Shown here: piece by piece, positions 9,380 through 15,918 of the stretch
How positions within the stretch are numbered: position 1 is the stretch's first letter
Layout: each line of letters opens with the position of its first letter
Made by a program: the position numbers and the translations under genes
Source of the DNA: Faecalibacterium langellae
Lineage (GTDB): Bacteria > Bacillota > Clostridia > Oscillospirales > Ruminococcaceae
Assembly: GCF_002549775.1 (NCBI RefSeq)
Contig: NZ_NMTR01000021.1
Location: forward strand, 620,001 to 684,000
Reading direction: 5' to 3'
Length of the DNA: 64,000 nt
The notes under the pieces: generated by a model
The model's input: only the letters and a program-made list of their open reading frames with translations
The model's database searches: none
Told to the model about the DNA's origin: nothing

Positions 9380-9802
9380 ATGGCATTAGAAGTTTATTCG
9401 CTTGCGAAGGATGGCGGCCGCTATCTGAGCAAGAACTTTCAGGTGAAGGAGTTCCGCTGCCGCGATGGCAGCGACCCGATCTTTATCGACAGCGAACTGG
9501 TGACGCTGCTGCAGAAAGTGCGGGACCACTTTGGCAGGCCGGTGGTCATCAACTCGGCCTACCGGACGGCTGCCTACAACTTGAGCAAGAAAGTAGGCGG
9601 TGCGAAGTTCAGCCAACACCAGTACGGCAAGGCTGCGGACATCTACATCCAGGGGGTCCTTATCACCAAACTGGCCGAGTATGTGGAGAGCCTTATGCCG
9701 AACTCCGGAGGCATCGGCATCTACCCCATCAAGACCGGCGTGCGGAACTGCGCCTTTGTACATGTGGACGTCCGGGCCGCCAAGAGCCGGTGGACCGGCT
9801 GA
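9380..9802 (+). CDS. Peptidase M15 endolysin
   Basis: 140 residues. The motifs INSAYRT, SQHQYGKAADI and FVHVDVR match the zinc-binding SxHxxGxAxD and HxH-type residues of the M15 D-Ala-D-Ala carboxypeptidase/L-Ala-D-Glu endopeptidase family. Such phage enzymes cut peptidoglycan cross-links or stems to release virions. Size is close to a lone catalytic domain, with no evident cell-wall-binding module. It is followed directly by two holin genes, completing a lysis cassette. Confidence 0.88.
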   Translation: MALEVYSLAKDGGRYLSKNFQVKEFRCRDGSDPIFIDSELVTLLQKVRDHFGRPVVINSAYRTAAYNLSKKVGGAKFSQHQYGKAADIYIQGVLITKLAEYVESLMPNSGGIGIYPIKTGVRNCAFVHVDVRAAKSRWTG

Positions 9803-9816
9803 GAGGGGGTGAGAAC

Positions 9817-10260
9817 GTGAAGGATTATTTCTGTGTGGCCGTGGGCGCGCTGGGCGGGGTGATCGCCAGCTTATTCGGCGGGTGGGACGCCGCGCTGCAG
9901 ACACTGATCATCTTTATGGCCATTGACTACATTACCGGCCTGATCGTGGCGGGGGTGTTCCATGCCAGCCCGAAAAGCAAGACCGGCGCGCTGGAAAGCC
10001 GGGCCGGGTGGAAGGGGCTGTGCCGCAAGGGCGAGACCTTGCTGATCGTGCTGGTGGCCTGTCGGCTGGATGCCGTGATGGCGACCAGTTTTGTGCGGGA
10101 CGCCGTGGTGATCGGCTTTATCTGCAACGAGACGCTGAGCATCATCGAGAACGCGGGCCTGATGGGGCTGCCGATCCCGGCGGTCATCACCAAGGCCGTG
10201 GACATTTTGAAACAGAGATCGGAAGGCCCGGAAGGGCAGAAAGGAACCGAACATGAATAA
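9817..10260 (+). CDS. Phage holin, Phage_holin_4 (toxin secretion/lysis) family
   Basis: About 147 residues starting at GTG 9817, chosen because GAGAGGGGG precedes it; an in-frame ATG at 9790 lies inside the lysin gene without a ribosome site. Hydrophobic segments occur at about residues 7-25, 28-50, 75-90 and 97-118. The sequence IDYITGLIVAGVFHASPKSKTG with a later WKGLCRKGETLLIVLVA is typical of the Clostridium holin family. It permeabilises the membrane to let the endolysin out. It overlaps the next gene by eight bases. Confidence 0.85.
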   Translation: MKDYFCVAVGALGGVIASLFGGWDAALQTLIIFMAIDYITGLIVAGVFHASPKSKTGALESRAGWKGLCRKGETLLIVLVACRLDAVMATSFVRDAVVIGFICNETLSIIENAGLMGLPIPAVITKAVDILKQRSEGPEGQKGTEHE

Positions 10261-10504
10261 CAATCACATTTCCACAGGGACCATTGCCCGCACGGCCGTG
10301 CTGCTGCTGGCGCTGACAAACCAGGTGCTGAGCGCCATGGGCAAGCCCATCCTGCCCATCGAGAGCTCCACCGTGGAACAGCTGGTGACGGCCGGCATCA
10401 CCACCGTGGCCGCTCTGGTGAGCTGGTGGAAGAACAACAGCTTCACGGCGGCGGCCATTCAGGCGGATGCATGGATGGGCGAGAAGAAAAAGCGCGTGAA
10501 CTGA
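10253..10504 (+). CDS. Phage holin, SPP1/phi-LC3 type
   Basis: 83 residues. The C-terminal part TVAALVSWWKNNSFTAAAIQAD is the hallmark of the small SPP1-type holin family (Phage_holin_1), with one or two membrane segments (about residues 11-30 and 44-58) and a basic tail. It overlaps the preceding holin gene. Two unlike holins side by side suggest a holin/antiholin or two-component lysis timer, which is inferred. It is the last phage gene before the chromosome. Confidence 0.85.
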   Translation: MNNNHISTGTIARTAVLLLALTNQVLSAMGKPILPIESSTVEQLVTAGITTVAALVSWWKNNSFTAAAIQADAWMGEKKKRVN

Positions 10505-10514
10505 CGGGCAGAGG

Positions 10515-10544
10515 TGCGCCACTTTGCGCCACCTGTTGCGCCAC
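10515..10544 (+). repeat. Three direct copies of TGCGCCAC
   Basis: Copies at 10515-10522, 10525-10532 and 10537-10544 (periods 10 and 12), between the last phage gene and the terminator. Phased short repeats near a prophage end could be recombinase arm sites; this is a guess. Confidence 0.6.
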
Positions 10545-10621
10545 CAATTTAGAACCTTTTGAGGGAAACAAGGGTAATTAAGGCGCTTTCAGCGCAAAAG
10601 GCGAAGGCAAAAGCAAAAAGA

Positions 10622-10666
10622 AAAACCCCCGAAAAGCTAGGCGTGAAGCCGCTTTTCGGGGGTTTT
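10622..10666. terminator. Strong bidirectional terminator at the prophage end
   Basis: AAAACCCCCGAAAAGC at 10622-10637 and its exact reverse complement at 10651-10666, with a 13-base loop. A-run and T-run flank the stem on both sides, so it can stop phage late transcription and tRNA transcription from the other side. Confidence 0.9.
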
Positions 10667-10670
10667 GTCT

Positions 10671-10690
10671 TGGAGCTACTGACCTGATTC
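10671..10690. other. Probable prophage attachment site (attR) in tRNA 3' end
   Basis: Phage genes stop and chromosomal genes start at the 3' end of the tRNA gene. Tyrosine integrases often use this part of tRNA genes. The matching attL copy would be outside the window, so the core length is unknown. Confidence 0.45.
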
Positions 10691-10746
10691 GAACAGGCGA
10701 CCTGCTCATTACGAGTGAGCTGCTCTACCAGCTGAGCCACAGTAGC
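10671..10746 (-). tRNA. tRNA-Thr (anticodon CGT), CCA encoded
   Basis: Full cloverleaf on the minus strand: acceptor GCTACTG/CAGTAGC (seven pairs), D stem GCTC/GAGC, anticodon stem GCTCA/TGAGC around loop CTCGTAA giving anticodon CGT (reads ACG), T stem closing TTCGAAT, discriminator base T and genomic CCA at 10673-10671. The 3' end faces the prophage, the usual geometry for a tyrosine integrase target. Confidence 0.95.
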
Positions 10747-10772
10747 ACATGCGATATTCTGTAACAGGTGGT

Positions 10773-10801
10773 ATTCTATCACACTTCCGGGTGGCTGTCA
10801 A
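10773..10801 (-). promoter_or_regulatory. Promoter of the tRNA-Thr gene
   Basis: On the minus strand: TTGACA (10801-10796), 17-base spacer, TAGAAT (10778-10773), about 27 bases upstream of the tRNA 5' end. Confidence 0.85.
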
Positions 10802-10858
10802 GGCTGGATTTCGGGCGCAGGCGGCGGCTGCCGGAACCTCTGGCCGGAAAAGGCAAAA

Positions 10859-10894
10859 ATAAAAACCGCCCTGCGAAAAATTTCGCAAGGGCGG
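10859..10894 (-). terminator. Terminator of the GlsB-like gene
   Basis: CCGCCCTGCGAAA (10866-10878) pairs with TTTCGCAAGGGCGG (10881-10894) with one bulge; read on the minus strand a T-rich tail follows. Confidence 0.8.
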
Positions 10895-10909
10895 CAGGGG
10901 AAAAGGCGG

Positions 10910-11236
10910 TCAGCTGAAAAATTTCTGGCCGACCCAGATGCAGATGCAGGCACCCACCACCGAGATGGCGAACGAGGTGAAGCTGCCGGTGGCATGGATG
11001 CCGAACAGCCCGAACACGAACTCGCCCACAAAGCTGCCCAGAACACCCATGAGGATGTTGCGGCTAAACGAAGTCTCGGTGCCCATGAAGCGCCCGGCAA
11101 CATAACCGGCCAGTGCGCCCACCAGCACGCCCACGGCCAGCGAGACCAGCACGCCCAGCAGGGAGAAAAGCCCCATCAGGCAGCCCACCAGGACGCAGAT
11201 CAAAGCAATGATAAGTAAAATCGTCAATGTGATCAT
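10910..11236 (-). CDS. GlsB/YeaQ/YmgE-family small membrane protein
   Basis: 108 residues, start ATG at 11236 with AAGGAGG upstream. Almost entirely hydrophobic: three glycine-rich membrane segments (about 1-25, 30-52 and 75-105) with GRFMGTETSFSRNILMGVLGS between them and a G-rich end, the pattern of the transglycosylase-associated protein family. These proteins are linked to general stress responses, with unclear biochemical role. It is transcribed alone, after nth in the same direction, and ends in its own terminator. Confidence 0.82.
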   Translation of the reverse strand: MITLTILLIIALICVLVGCLMGLFSLLGVLVSLAVGVLVGALAGYVAGRFMGTETSFSRNILMGVLGSFVGEFVFGLFGIHATGSFTSFAISVVGACICIWVGQKFFS

Positions 11237-11249
11237 AAGACAGACCTCC

Positions 11250-11939
11250 TTATAGATCCGCCTGCGCGCCGGAGAGCTCCAGCGCATAGCGGCAGATATC
11301 CTTCAAACAGCATTTTTCGCACTCCGGTTTGCGTGCATTGCACACGGCCCGGCCGTGCATCACGAAGCGGTGGCACAGGTCGCTGCCTTCTTCGGGCGGG
11401 ACGATCTTCCACAGCGCCATCTCCACCTTCTGCGGCTCCTTGATGCCGTCCACAAGGCCGATCTTATTGCACAGGCGGATGCAGTGGGTGTCGGTCACGA
11501 TGGCCGGCTTGCCGAACACGTCGCCCATGATGAGGTTCGCGCTCTTGCGGCCGACGCCGGGCAGGGCCAGCAGTTCTTCAAAGGTGGTGGGCACCTGGCA
11601 GTCGTACTTGTCCCGCAGCACCCGCATACAGGCGGAGATGTCCCGCGCCTTGGAGCGGCCCAGGCCGCAGGGCTTTACGATGACTTCAATGTCCTCCGGT
11701 TCTGCGGCGGCAAGGGCGGCCACGCCGGGGTATTTTGCAAACAGATCTTCCACCACGATGTTCACCCGTGCATCGGTGCACTGGGCCGCCAGCCGCACAC
11801 TGACCAGCAGCTGCCAGGCGTGGTCATAATCCAATGTGCACCCGGCGTCCGGGTACTCCTTTTTCAGCCGGTCGATGACCTCCAGTGCCAGCGCCTTCTT
11901 GGCGGTCAGGTCTTCCGGCGCTTTTTTCGTTGCGGGCAT
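11250..11939 (-). CDS. nth: Endonuclease III
   Basis: 229 residues from ATG 11939 (GGAGTGGTGAG upstream). The helix-hairpin-helix LPGVGRKSANLI carries the catalytic lysine and VTDTHCIRL the catalytic aspartate. The C-terminus has the [4Fe-4S] ligands in the order C-x6-C-x2-C-x5-C (CNARKPECEKCCLKDIC). It removes oxidised pyrimidines from DNA and nicks the abasic site in base excision repair. It is divergent from rarA, sharing a 181-base region with two promoters and a large palindrome. The stop lies 13 bases before the GlsB-like gene start. Confidence 0.96.
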   Translation of the reverse strand: MPATKKAPEDLTAKKALALEVIDRLKKEYPDAGCTLDYDHAWQLLVSVRLAAQCTDARVNIVVEDLFAKYPGVAALAAAEPEDIEVIVKPCGLGRSKARDISACMRVLRDKYDCQVPTTFEELLALPGVGRKSANLIMGDVFGKPAIVTDTHCIRLCNKIGLVDGIKEPQKVEMALWKIVPPEEGSDLCHRFVMHGRAVCNARKPECEKCCLKDICRYALELSGAQADL

Positions 11940-11971
11940 CTCACCACTCCTTTCGGCAAAAGACTGCCCTG

Positions 11972-12000
11972 ATAATACCATGTTTTGCGCTTTTTGTAAA
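11972..12000 (-). promoter_or_regulatory. Promoter of nth
   Basis: On the minus strand: TTTACA (12000-11995), 17-base spacer, TATTAT (11977-11972). Confidence 0.7.
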
Positions 12001-12013
12001 CTGCCGTCGAAGA

Positions 12014-12038
12014 TTATCTGAGAATGATTTTCAGATAA
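12014..12038. promoter_or_regulatory. 25-base palindrome between divergent nth and rarA promoters
   Basis: TTATCTGAGAAT (12014-12025), central G, ATTTTCAGATAA (12027-12038): twelve-base arms with one mismatch. The core TGAGAAT-G-ATTTTCA matches the Fur-family 7-1-7 consensus TGATAAT-N-ATTATCA at 12 of 14 positions. It abuts both -35 boxes, so a bound dimer could control both genes. Confidence 0.65.
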
Positions 12039-12042
12039 AGCC

Positions 12043-12071
12043 TTGCCCTTGCCGCCAAAATGCGATATACT
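12043..12071 (+). promoter_or_regulatory. Promoter of rarA
   Basis: TTGCCC (12043-12048), 17-base spacer, TATACT (12066-12071). Confidence 0.7.
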
Positions 12072-12120
12072 ATAAGAAAAACACCGGGGATTGCGCCCGG
12101 CAGGAAGGGAGGGGAACAGG

Positions 12121-13395
12121 ATGAACGAACCACTGGCACAGCGTCTGCGCCCGAAGACACTGGCAGACGTGTGCGGCCAGCAGCACCTGCTGGCACCGGG
12201 GCGGGTGTTCCGCCGCACCATTGAGAGCGGCCGCATCCCCAACATGATCTTCTACGGCCCGTCCGGCACAGGCAAGACCACCGTGGCCCGCATCATTGCC
12301 GAGAACAGCGGCATGACCCTGCACAAGCTCAACGGCACCTCCTGCGGCACCGGCGATATCAAGGCCGTGCTCAAGGATATCGGCACGCTGGCAGGGGCCG
12401 GCGGCATCCTGCTGTATCTGGACGAGATCCAGTACCTGAACAAAAAGCAGCAGCAGAGCCTGCTGGAATGCATTGAGGACGGTTCGGTGACGCTGATCGC
12501 ATCCACTACCGAGAACCCCTATTTTTACATTTATAATGCACTGCTGTCCCGCTGCACGGTGTTCGAGTTCAAATCGCTCTCCGCAGCAGACGTGGAGCGC
12601 GGGCTGCACAACGCGGTGAAGAAGCTCTCCGAAGGCGAGGACACCGAGGTCTGCCTGGACGAGGACGCCTGCTCTTACCTTGCTGAGAGCGCGGGCGGTG
12701 ACCTGCGCAAGGCGCTGGGCTGCCTGGATTTTGCGGTGACGGCGGCACCCGTCGAGGACGGCAAAAAACACATCACGCTGGAAATGATCCAGCAGGTCAC
12801 CCGCCGCACGGCTATGCGCTATGACCGGGAGGGCGACGACCACTACGACATCGTCTCGGCCTACCAGAAGTCCATGCGCGGCTCCGACCCGGACGCCGCC
12901 CTGCATTATCTGGCCCGCCTTCTGGAAGCAGGCGATCTGCCCTCGGCCTGCCGCCGATTGATGGTCTGCGCCTGCGAGGACGTGGGCCTTGCGTACCCGC
13001 AGATCATCCCCATCGTGAAGGCGGCGGTGGATGCCGCCAACATGGTGGGCCTGCCGGAAGCCCGGCTGCCGCTGGCAGATGCGGTCATTCTGGTGGCCAC
13101 CAGCCCCAAATCCAACAGTGCCCACGACGCCATCAACGCGGCCATCGCAGATGTGCAGGCGGGCCGCACCGGGCCCATCCCGCGCCAATTGCAGAACAAG
13201 CATTACGATGGTGAGGACGCCCTGGTGAAGGGCCAGAACTACAAATACGCCCACGACTACGCCCACCACTGGGTGGACCAGCAGTACCTGCCGGATGCCA
13301 TCAAGGATGTGAAGTACTACACCTTCGGGGACAACAAGACCGAGCAGGCCGCCCGGGCCTACTGGGCGAAGATCAAGGGCGAGGAGAACGTCTGA
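12121..13395 (+). CDS. rarA: Replication-associated recombination protein A (RarA/MgsA AAA+ ATPase)
   Basis: 424 residues from ATG 12121 (GAAGGGAGGGG upstream). N-terminal QHLL motif, Walker A GPSGTGKTTVA, Walker B LYLDEIQYLNKKQQQSLL with the clamp-loader-like sensor region, then the tetramerisation and C-terminal helical domain (from about residue 240) including YAHDYAHHWVDQQYLP near the end. RarA acts at stalled replication forks with single-strand binding protein. It precedes a Fur-family gene by 30 bases, likely co-transcribed. The promoter has an adjacent palindrome. Confidence 0.96.
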   Translation: MNEPLAQRLRPKTLADVCGQQHLLAPGRVFRRTIESGRIPNMIFYGPSGTGKTTVARIIAENSGMTLHKLNGTSCGTGDIKAVLKDIGTLAGAGGILLYLDEIQYLNKKQQQSLLECIEDGSVTLIASTTENPYFYIYNALLSRCTVFEFKSLSAADVERGLHNAVKKLSEGEDTEVCLDEDACSYLAESAGGDLRKALGCLDFAVTAAPVEDGKKHITLEMIQQVTRRTAMRYDREGDDHYDIVSAYQKSMRGSDPDAALHYLARLLEAGDLPSACRRLMVCACEDVGLAYPQIIPIVKAAVDAANMVGLPEARLPLADAVILVATSPKSNSAHDAINAAIADVQAGRTGPIPRQLQNKHYDGEDALVKGQNYKYAHDYAHHWVDQQYLPDAIKDVKYYTFGDNKTEQAARAYWAKIKGEENV

Positions 13396-13425
13396 CCCCA
13401 AAAGAAGAAAACAAAGGAGAAGGAT

Positions 13426-13818
13426 ATGCGATATTCCAAACAGCGCGAGCTGGTCATGCAGACGGTGCAGAACCTCTGCGACCACCCCACCGCCGAGGAA
13501 ATTTACGATGCCGCCGTCAAGGAGTGCCCGGGTCTGAGCCTTGGCACCGTCTACCGCAACCTGAACAGCCTGGTGGACGCGGGCCGGGTGCGCCGGGTGT
13601 CCATCCCGGGCAAGGCAGACCGCTTTGACCACACGCTGCCCTGGCACAGCCACCTGTACTGCACTGTGTGCGGCGGCGTGACCGACGCCGAGGTGGACGA
13701 AAAGCAGGTGATGAAGCTGGTCAAGAACCAGAAAGGCCGCGTGCAGGACTGCGCCGTGGTGCTCATCGGCGTGTGCGAAGCCTGCTGCGAGAAGCAGATG
13801 CGTGAAAATGCGCAGTGA
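13426..13818 (+). CDS. Fur-family transcriptional regulator (PerR-like)
   Basis: 130 residues, AAAGGAG upstream. Residues 1-70 are the winged helix (PTAEEIYDAAVKE and LGTVYRNLNSLVDAG). The C-terminal half binds metal: HSHLYCTVCG and a second pair in CEACC give the structural zinc site of four cysteines. The length and the Cys4 site suit PerR or a related peroxide/iron sensor better than Zur. A Fur-type palindrome is found upstream of rarA, the gene in front, which would make this a candidate autoregulated operon. Which metal it senses cannot be read from sequence. Confidence 0.88.
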   Translation: MRYSKQRELVMQTVQNLCDHPTAEEIYDAAVKECPGLSLGTVYRNLNSLVDAGRVRRVSIPGKADRFDHTLPWHSHLYCTVCGGVTDAEVDEKQVMKLVKNQKGRVQDCAVVLIGVCEACCEKQMRENAQ

Positions 13819-13845
13819 CCTTGCGGAAAAAATGGCTTCTCCCTC

Positions 13846-13874
13846 TTGCCCGAACGGCGCAAAGAGCGTATACT
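13846..13874 (+). promoter_or_regulatory. Promoter upstream of miaB
   Basis: TTGCCC (13846-13851), 17-base spacer, TATACT (13869-13874): the same boxes and spacing as the rarA promoter. Confidence 0.7.
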
Positions 13875-13956
13875 AAAGAGAGCTTTTGAAGAATGCTTCG
13901 GAGCAAACGATTAAAAAGAGTTTCGCCGTGCGGGGCGTGTGCCCTGGCGGAGAAGG

Positions 13957-15351
13957 ATGGTTTCATTGGAATACATTAGTTTTGAGCACAACAACATCGC
14001 CGCCGAGCTGGTGAAGCAGGCTTACGATACGCCGCCGCTGGCTTTCGTGCACAGCTACGGCTGCCAGCAGAACGTGAACGACGGCGAGCGCATCAAGGGC
14101 GTGCTGGTGGATATCGGCTACGGCCTGTGCGATAAGCCCGAGGATGCCGACCTCATCCTGTTCAACACCTGCGCCGTGCGCGAGCACGCCGAGCAGCGCG
14201 TGTTCGGCAACGTGGGCGCGCTGAAGGGTCTCAAGGAGAAAAAGCGCGGCCTTATCATCGGCCTGTGCGGCTGCATGGCCAACCAGAAGCATGTGGTGGA
14301 AAAGCTGCGCCAGAGCTACCCCTACGTCGATCTCGTGTTCGGCGTGGACGGCATCGACACCCTGCCGCAGCTCATCGCCCAGAAGCTGCAAAAGCACAAG
14401 CGCGTGCTGCTGGACCCGGCCCAGCGCCCGGTCATCGTGGAGAACATCCCCATCCGGCGCGAGAGCGAGTTCCGCGCCTGGCTGCCCATCATGTATGGCT
14501 GCGACAACTTCTGCACATACTGCATCGTGCCCTATGTGCGCGGCCGCGAAAAGAGCCGCAAGCCCGGCGACATCCTGGCCGAGTTCCGCGGCCTTGTGGA
14601 AGCAGGCTACAAAGAGATCACCCTGCTGGGTCAGAACGTGAACAGCTACGGCAAGGGCCTGGAAGAACAGATCGACTTCTCCGACCTGCTCAACCTGCTG
14701 TGCACCGTGCCGGGTGACTACCACATCCGCTTCATGACCAGCCACCCGAAGGACGCCAGCCACAAGCTCATCGACACCATTGCGGCCCAGCCGAAGCTGT
14801 GCAAGCACCTGCATCTGCCGGTGCAGTGCGGCTCGGATGAACTGCTGAAAAAGATGAACCGCCACTACACCGTGGAGCAGTACCTCGAGCTCATCGAGTA
14901 CGCCCGCAAGACCGTGCCCGGCATCACCTTCTCCAGCGACATCATCGTCGGCTTCCCCGGCGAGACGGAGGAAGACTTCGTCAAAACGCTGGAGCTGGTG
15001 CAGAAGGTGGGCTACATGCAGCTGTTCACCTTCATTTACTCCAAGCGCACCGGCACCAAGGCTGCCGATATGCCGGACCCCACCCCCCGCAAGGAGAAGA
15101 CCGACCGCATGACCCGCCTGCTCAAGGCGCAGGACGAGATCGCCATGGCGCTGGTCAAGGCGCAGGTGGGCCAGACCGTCAAGGTGCTGGTGGAAGGCTT
15201 TGGCCGCGGCGAAGGCACCCTGTCTGGCCGGCTGGACAACAACCTGACCGTGGAGTTCACCGCAGACCCGGCGCTGCTGGGCCAGTATGCAAATGTACAC
15301 CTCACCGGCGCACGGGCTACCGTGCTGCTGGGCGAGCTGGAAGCAGAATGA
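13957..15351 (+). CDS. miaB: tRNA-2-methylthio-N6-dimethylallyladenosine synthase
   Basis: About 464 residues. N-terminal methylthiotransferase domain with cysteines in SYGCQQNVNDGERIKG, NTCAVREHAEQ and GLCGCMAN; radical SAM motif YGCDNFCTYCIVPYVRG (C-x3-C-x2-C); C-terminal TRAM domain. It adds the methylthio group to i6A37 of tRNAs; MiaA, which makes i6A, is encoded 5 kb downstream. ATG 13957 is given, but GGAGAAGG directly abuts it, so TTG 13966, nine bases from that site, may be the real start. Confidence 0.96.
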   Translation: MVSLEYISFEHNNIAAELVKQAYDTPPLAFVHSYGCQQNVNDGERIKGVLVDIGYGLCDKPEDADLILFNTCAVREHAEQRVFGNVGALKGLKEKKRGLIIGLCGCMANQKHVVEKLRQSYPYVDLVFGVDGIDTLPQLIAQKLQKHKRVLLDPAQRPVIVENIPIRRESEFRAWLPIMYGCDNFCTYCIVPYVRGREKSRKPGDILAEFRGLVEAGYKEITLLGQNVNSYGKGLEEQIDFSDLLNLLCTVPGDYHIRFMTSHPKDASHKLIDTIAAQPKLCKHLHLPVQCGSDELLKKMNRHYTVEQYLELIEYARKTVPGITFSSDIIVGFPGETEEDFVKTLELVQKVGYMQLFTFIYSKRTGTKAADMPDPTPRKEKTDRMTRLLKAQDEIAMALVKAQVGQTVKVLVEGFGRGEGTLSGRLDNNLTVEFTADPALLGQYANVHLTGARATVLLGELEAE

Positions 15352-15408
15352 CGTGATTCCGGGGCCATTTCCGCCCCTGAAAGAATACAATATAAGGAGA
15401 TAAAACCA

Positions 15409-15816
15409 ATGGATTGCATTGATCTTTTCAAGCGCGCAGCTGTTGCGCTGCAGACCGATAACCGCTACCTCGTGCTGGACCAGGCCCGCAAGGCAAACGA
15501 CAAGGACGAGGAACTGCAGAACCTGATCGGCGAGTTCAACCTGGCCCGCATGGACCTGAACAACGAGATCGGCAAGACCGAGCGCAACGACGCCCGCATC
15601 GCAGAGCTGAACGAGAAGGTGAACAGCCTCTATGGCCAGATCATGAGCAACGAAGGCATGGTTGCTTACAACGAGGCCAAGCGCGACTGCGAGAACCTTG
15701 TGAACTATATCGACGCCATCATCAACACTGCGATGAACGGCGGCGACCCCATGACCGTGCAGGAGCCTTCTGCTTCCTGCACCGGCAGCTGTTCCACCTG
15801 CGGCGGCTGCCACTAA
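15409..15816 (+). CDS. YlbF/YmcA-family regulator with cysteine tail
   Basis: 135 residues, ATAAGGAG upstream. Residues 1-115 are a helical Com_YlbF domain (AVALQTDNRYLVLDQARKAN, then MSNEGMVAYNEAKRDCENLV). The C-terminus is CTGSCSTCGGCH: four cysteines and a histidine in twelve residues, a likely metal or Fe-S ligand set. In Bacillus, YlbF, YmcA and YaaT form the RicAFT complex, which carries [4Fe-4S] clusters and influences RNase Y maturation of mRNAs. The place between miaB and mutS is common in Clostridia. Function here is by family. Confidence 0.85.
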   Translation: MDCIDLFKRAAVALQTDNRYLVLDQARKANDKDEELQNLIGEFNLARMDLNNEIGKTERNDARIAELNEKVNSLYGQIMSNEGMVAYNEAKRDCENLVNYIDAIINTAMNGGDPMTVQEPSASCTGSCSTCGGCH

Positions 15817-15832
15817 AACCAGCAGAACACGG

Positions 15833-15866
15833 AACGCGGCTGTGCAAAACAGACCGCGTTTTGTTT
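15833..15866 (+). terminator. Terminator after the YlbF-family gene
   Basis: AACGCGG (15833-15839) pairs with CCGCGTT (15854-15860), followed by TTGTTT. Confidence 0.65.
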
Positions 15867-15918
15867 GCAAAGGCGGTTACAAGCCGCAAACTGTAGAAAA
15901 CGGGAGAGAGGAAAAAAC

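Larger units (their letters stand above)
1..10670 (+). mobile_element. Prophage, right (late/lysis) end
   Basis: A run of plus-strand phage genes: giant polyvalent virion protein, toxin-antitoxin pair, tail fibre-like protein, DUF6273-type protein, M15 endolysin and two holins. It ends at a strong bidirectional terminator directly beside the 3' end of a tRNA-Thr gene, after which ordinary chromosomal genes start. The left end, integrase and capsid genes lie outside the window. The giant protein is of the kind injected with DNA by some podovirus-like or Mu-like phages, but the phage type cannot be decided here. The exact right boundary is inferred. Confidence 0.88.

Noticed and set aside
10515-10544. 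CRISPR-like short repeats.
   Set aside because: Eight-base units with 2-4 base spacers are far too short, and no cas genes are near.
13939-13957. ATG 13939 as miaB start.
   Set aside because: It would place the good ribosome site GGAGAAGG inside the coding region and add residues unlike MiaB N-termini.
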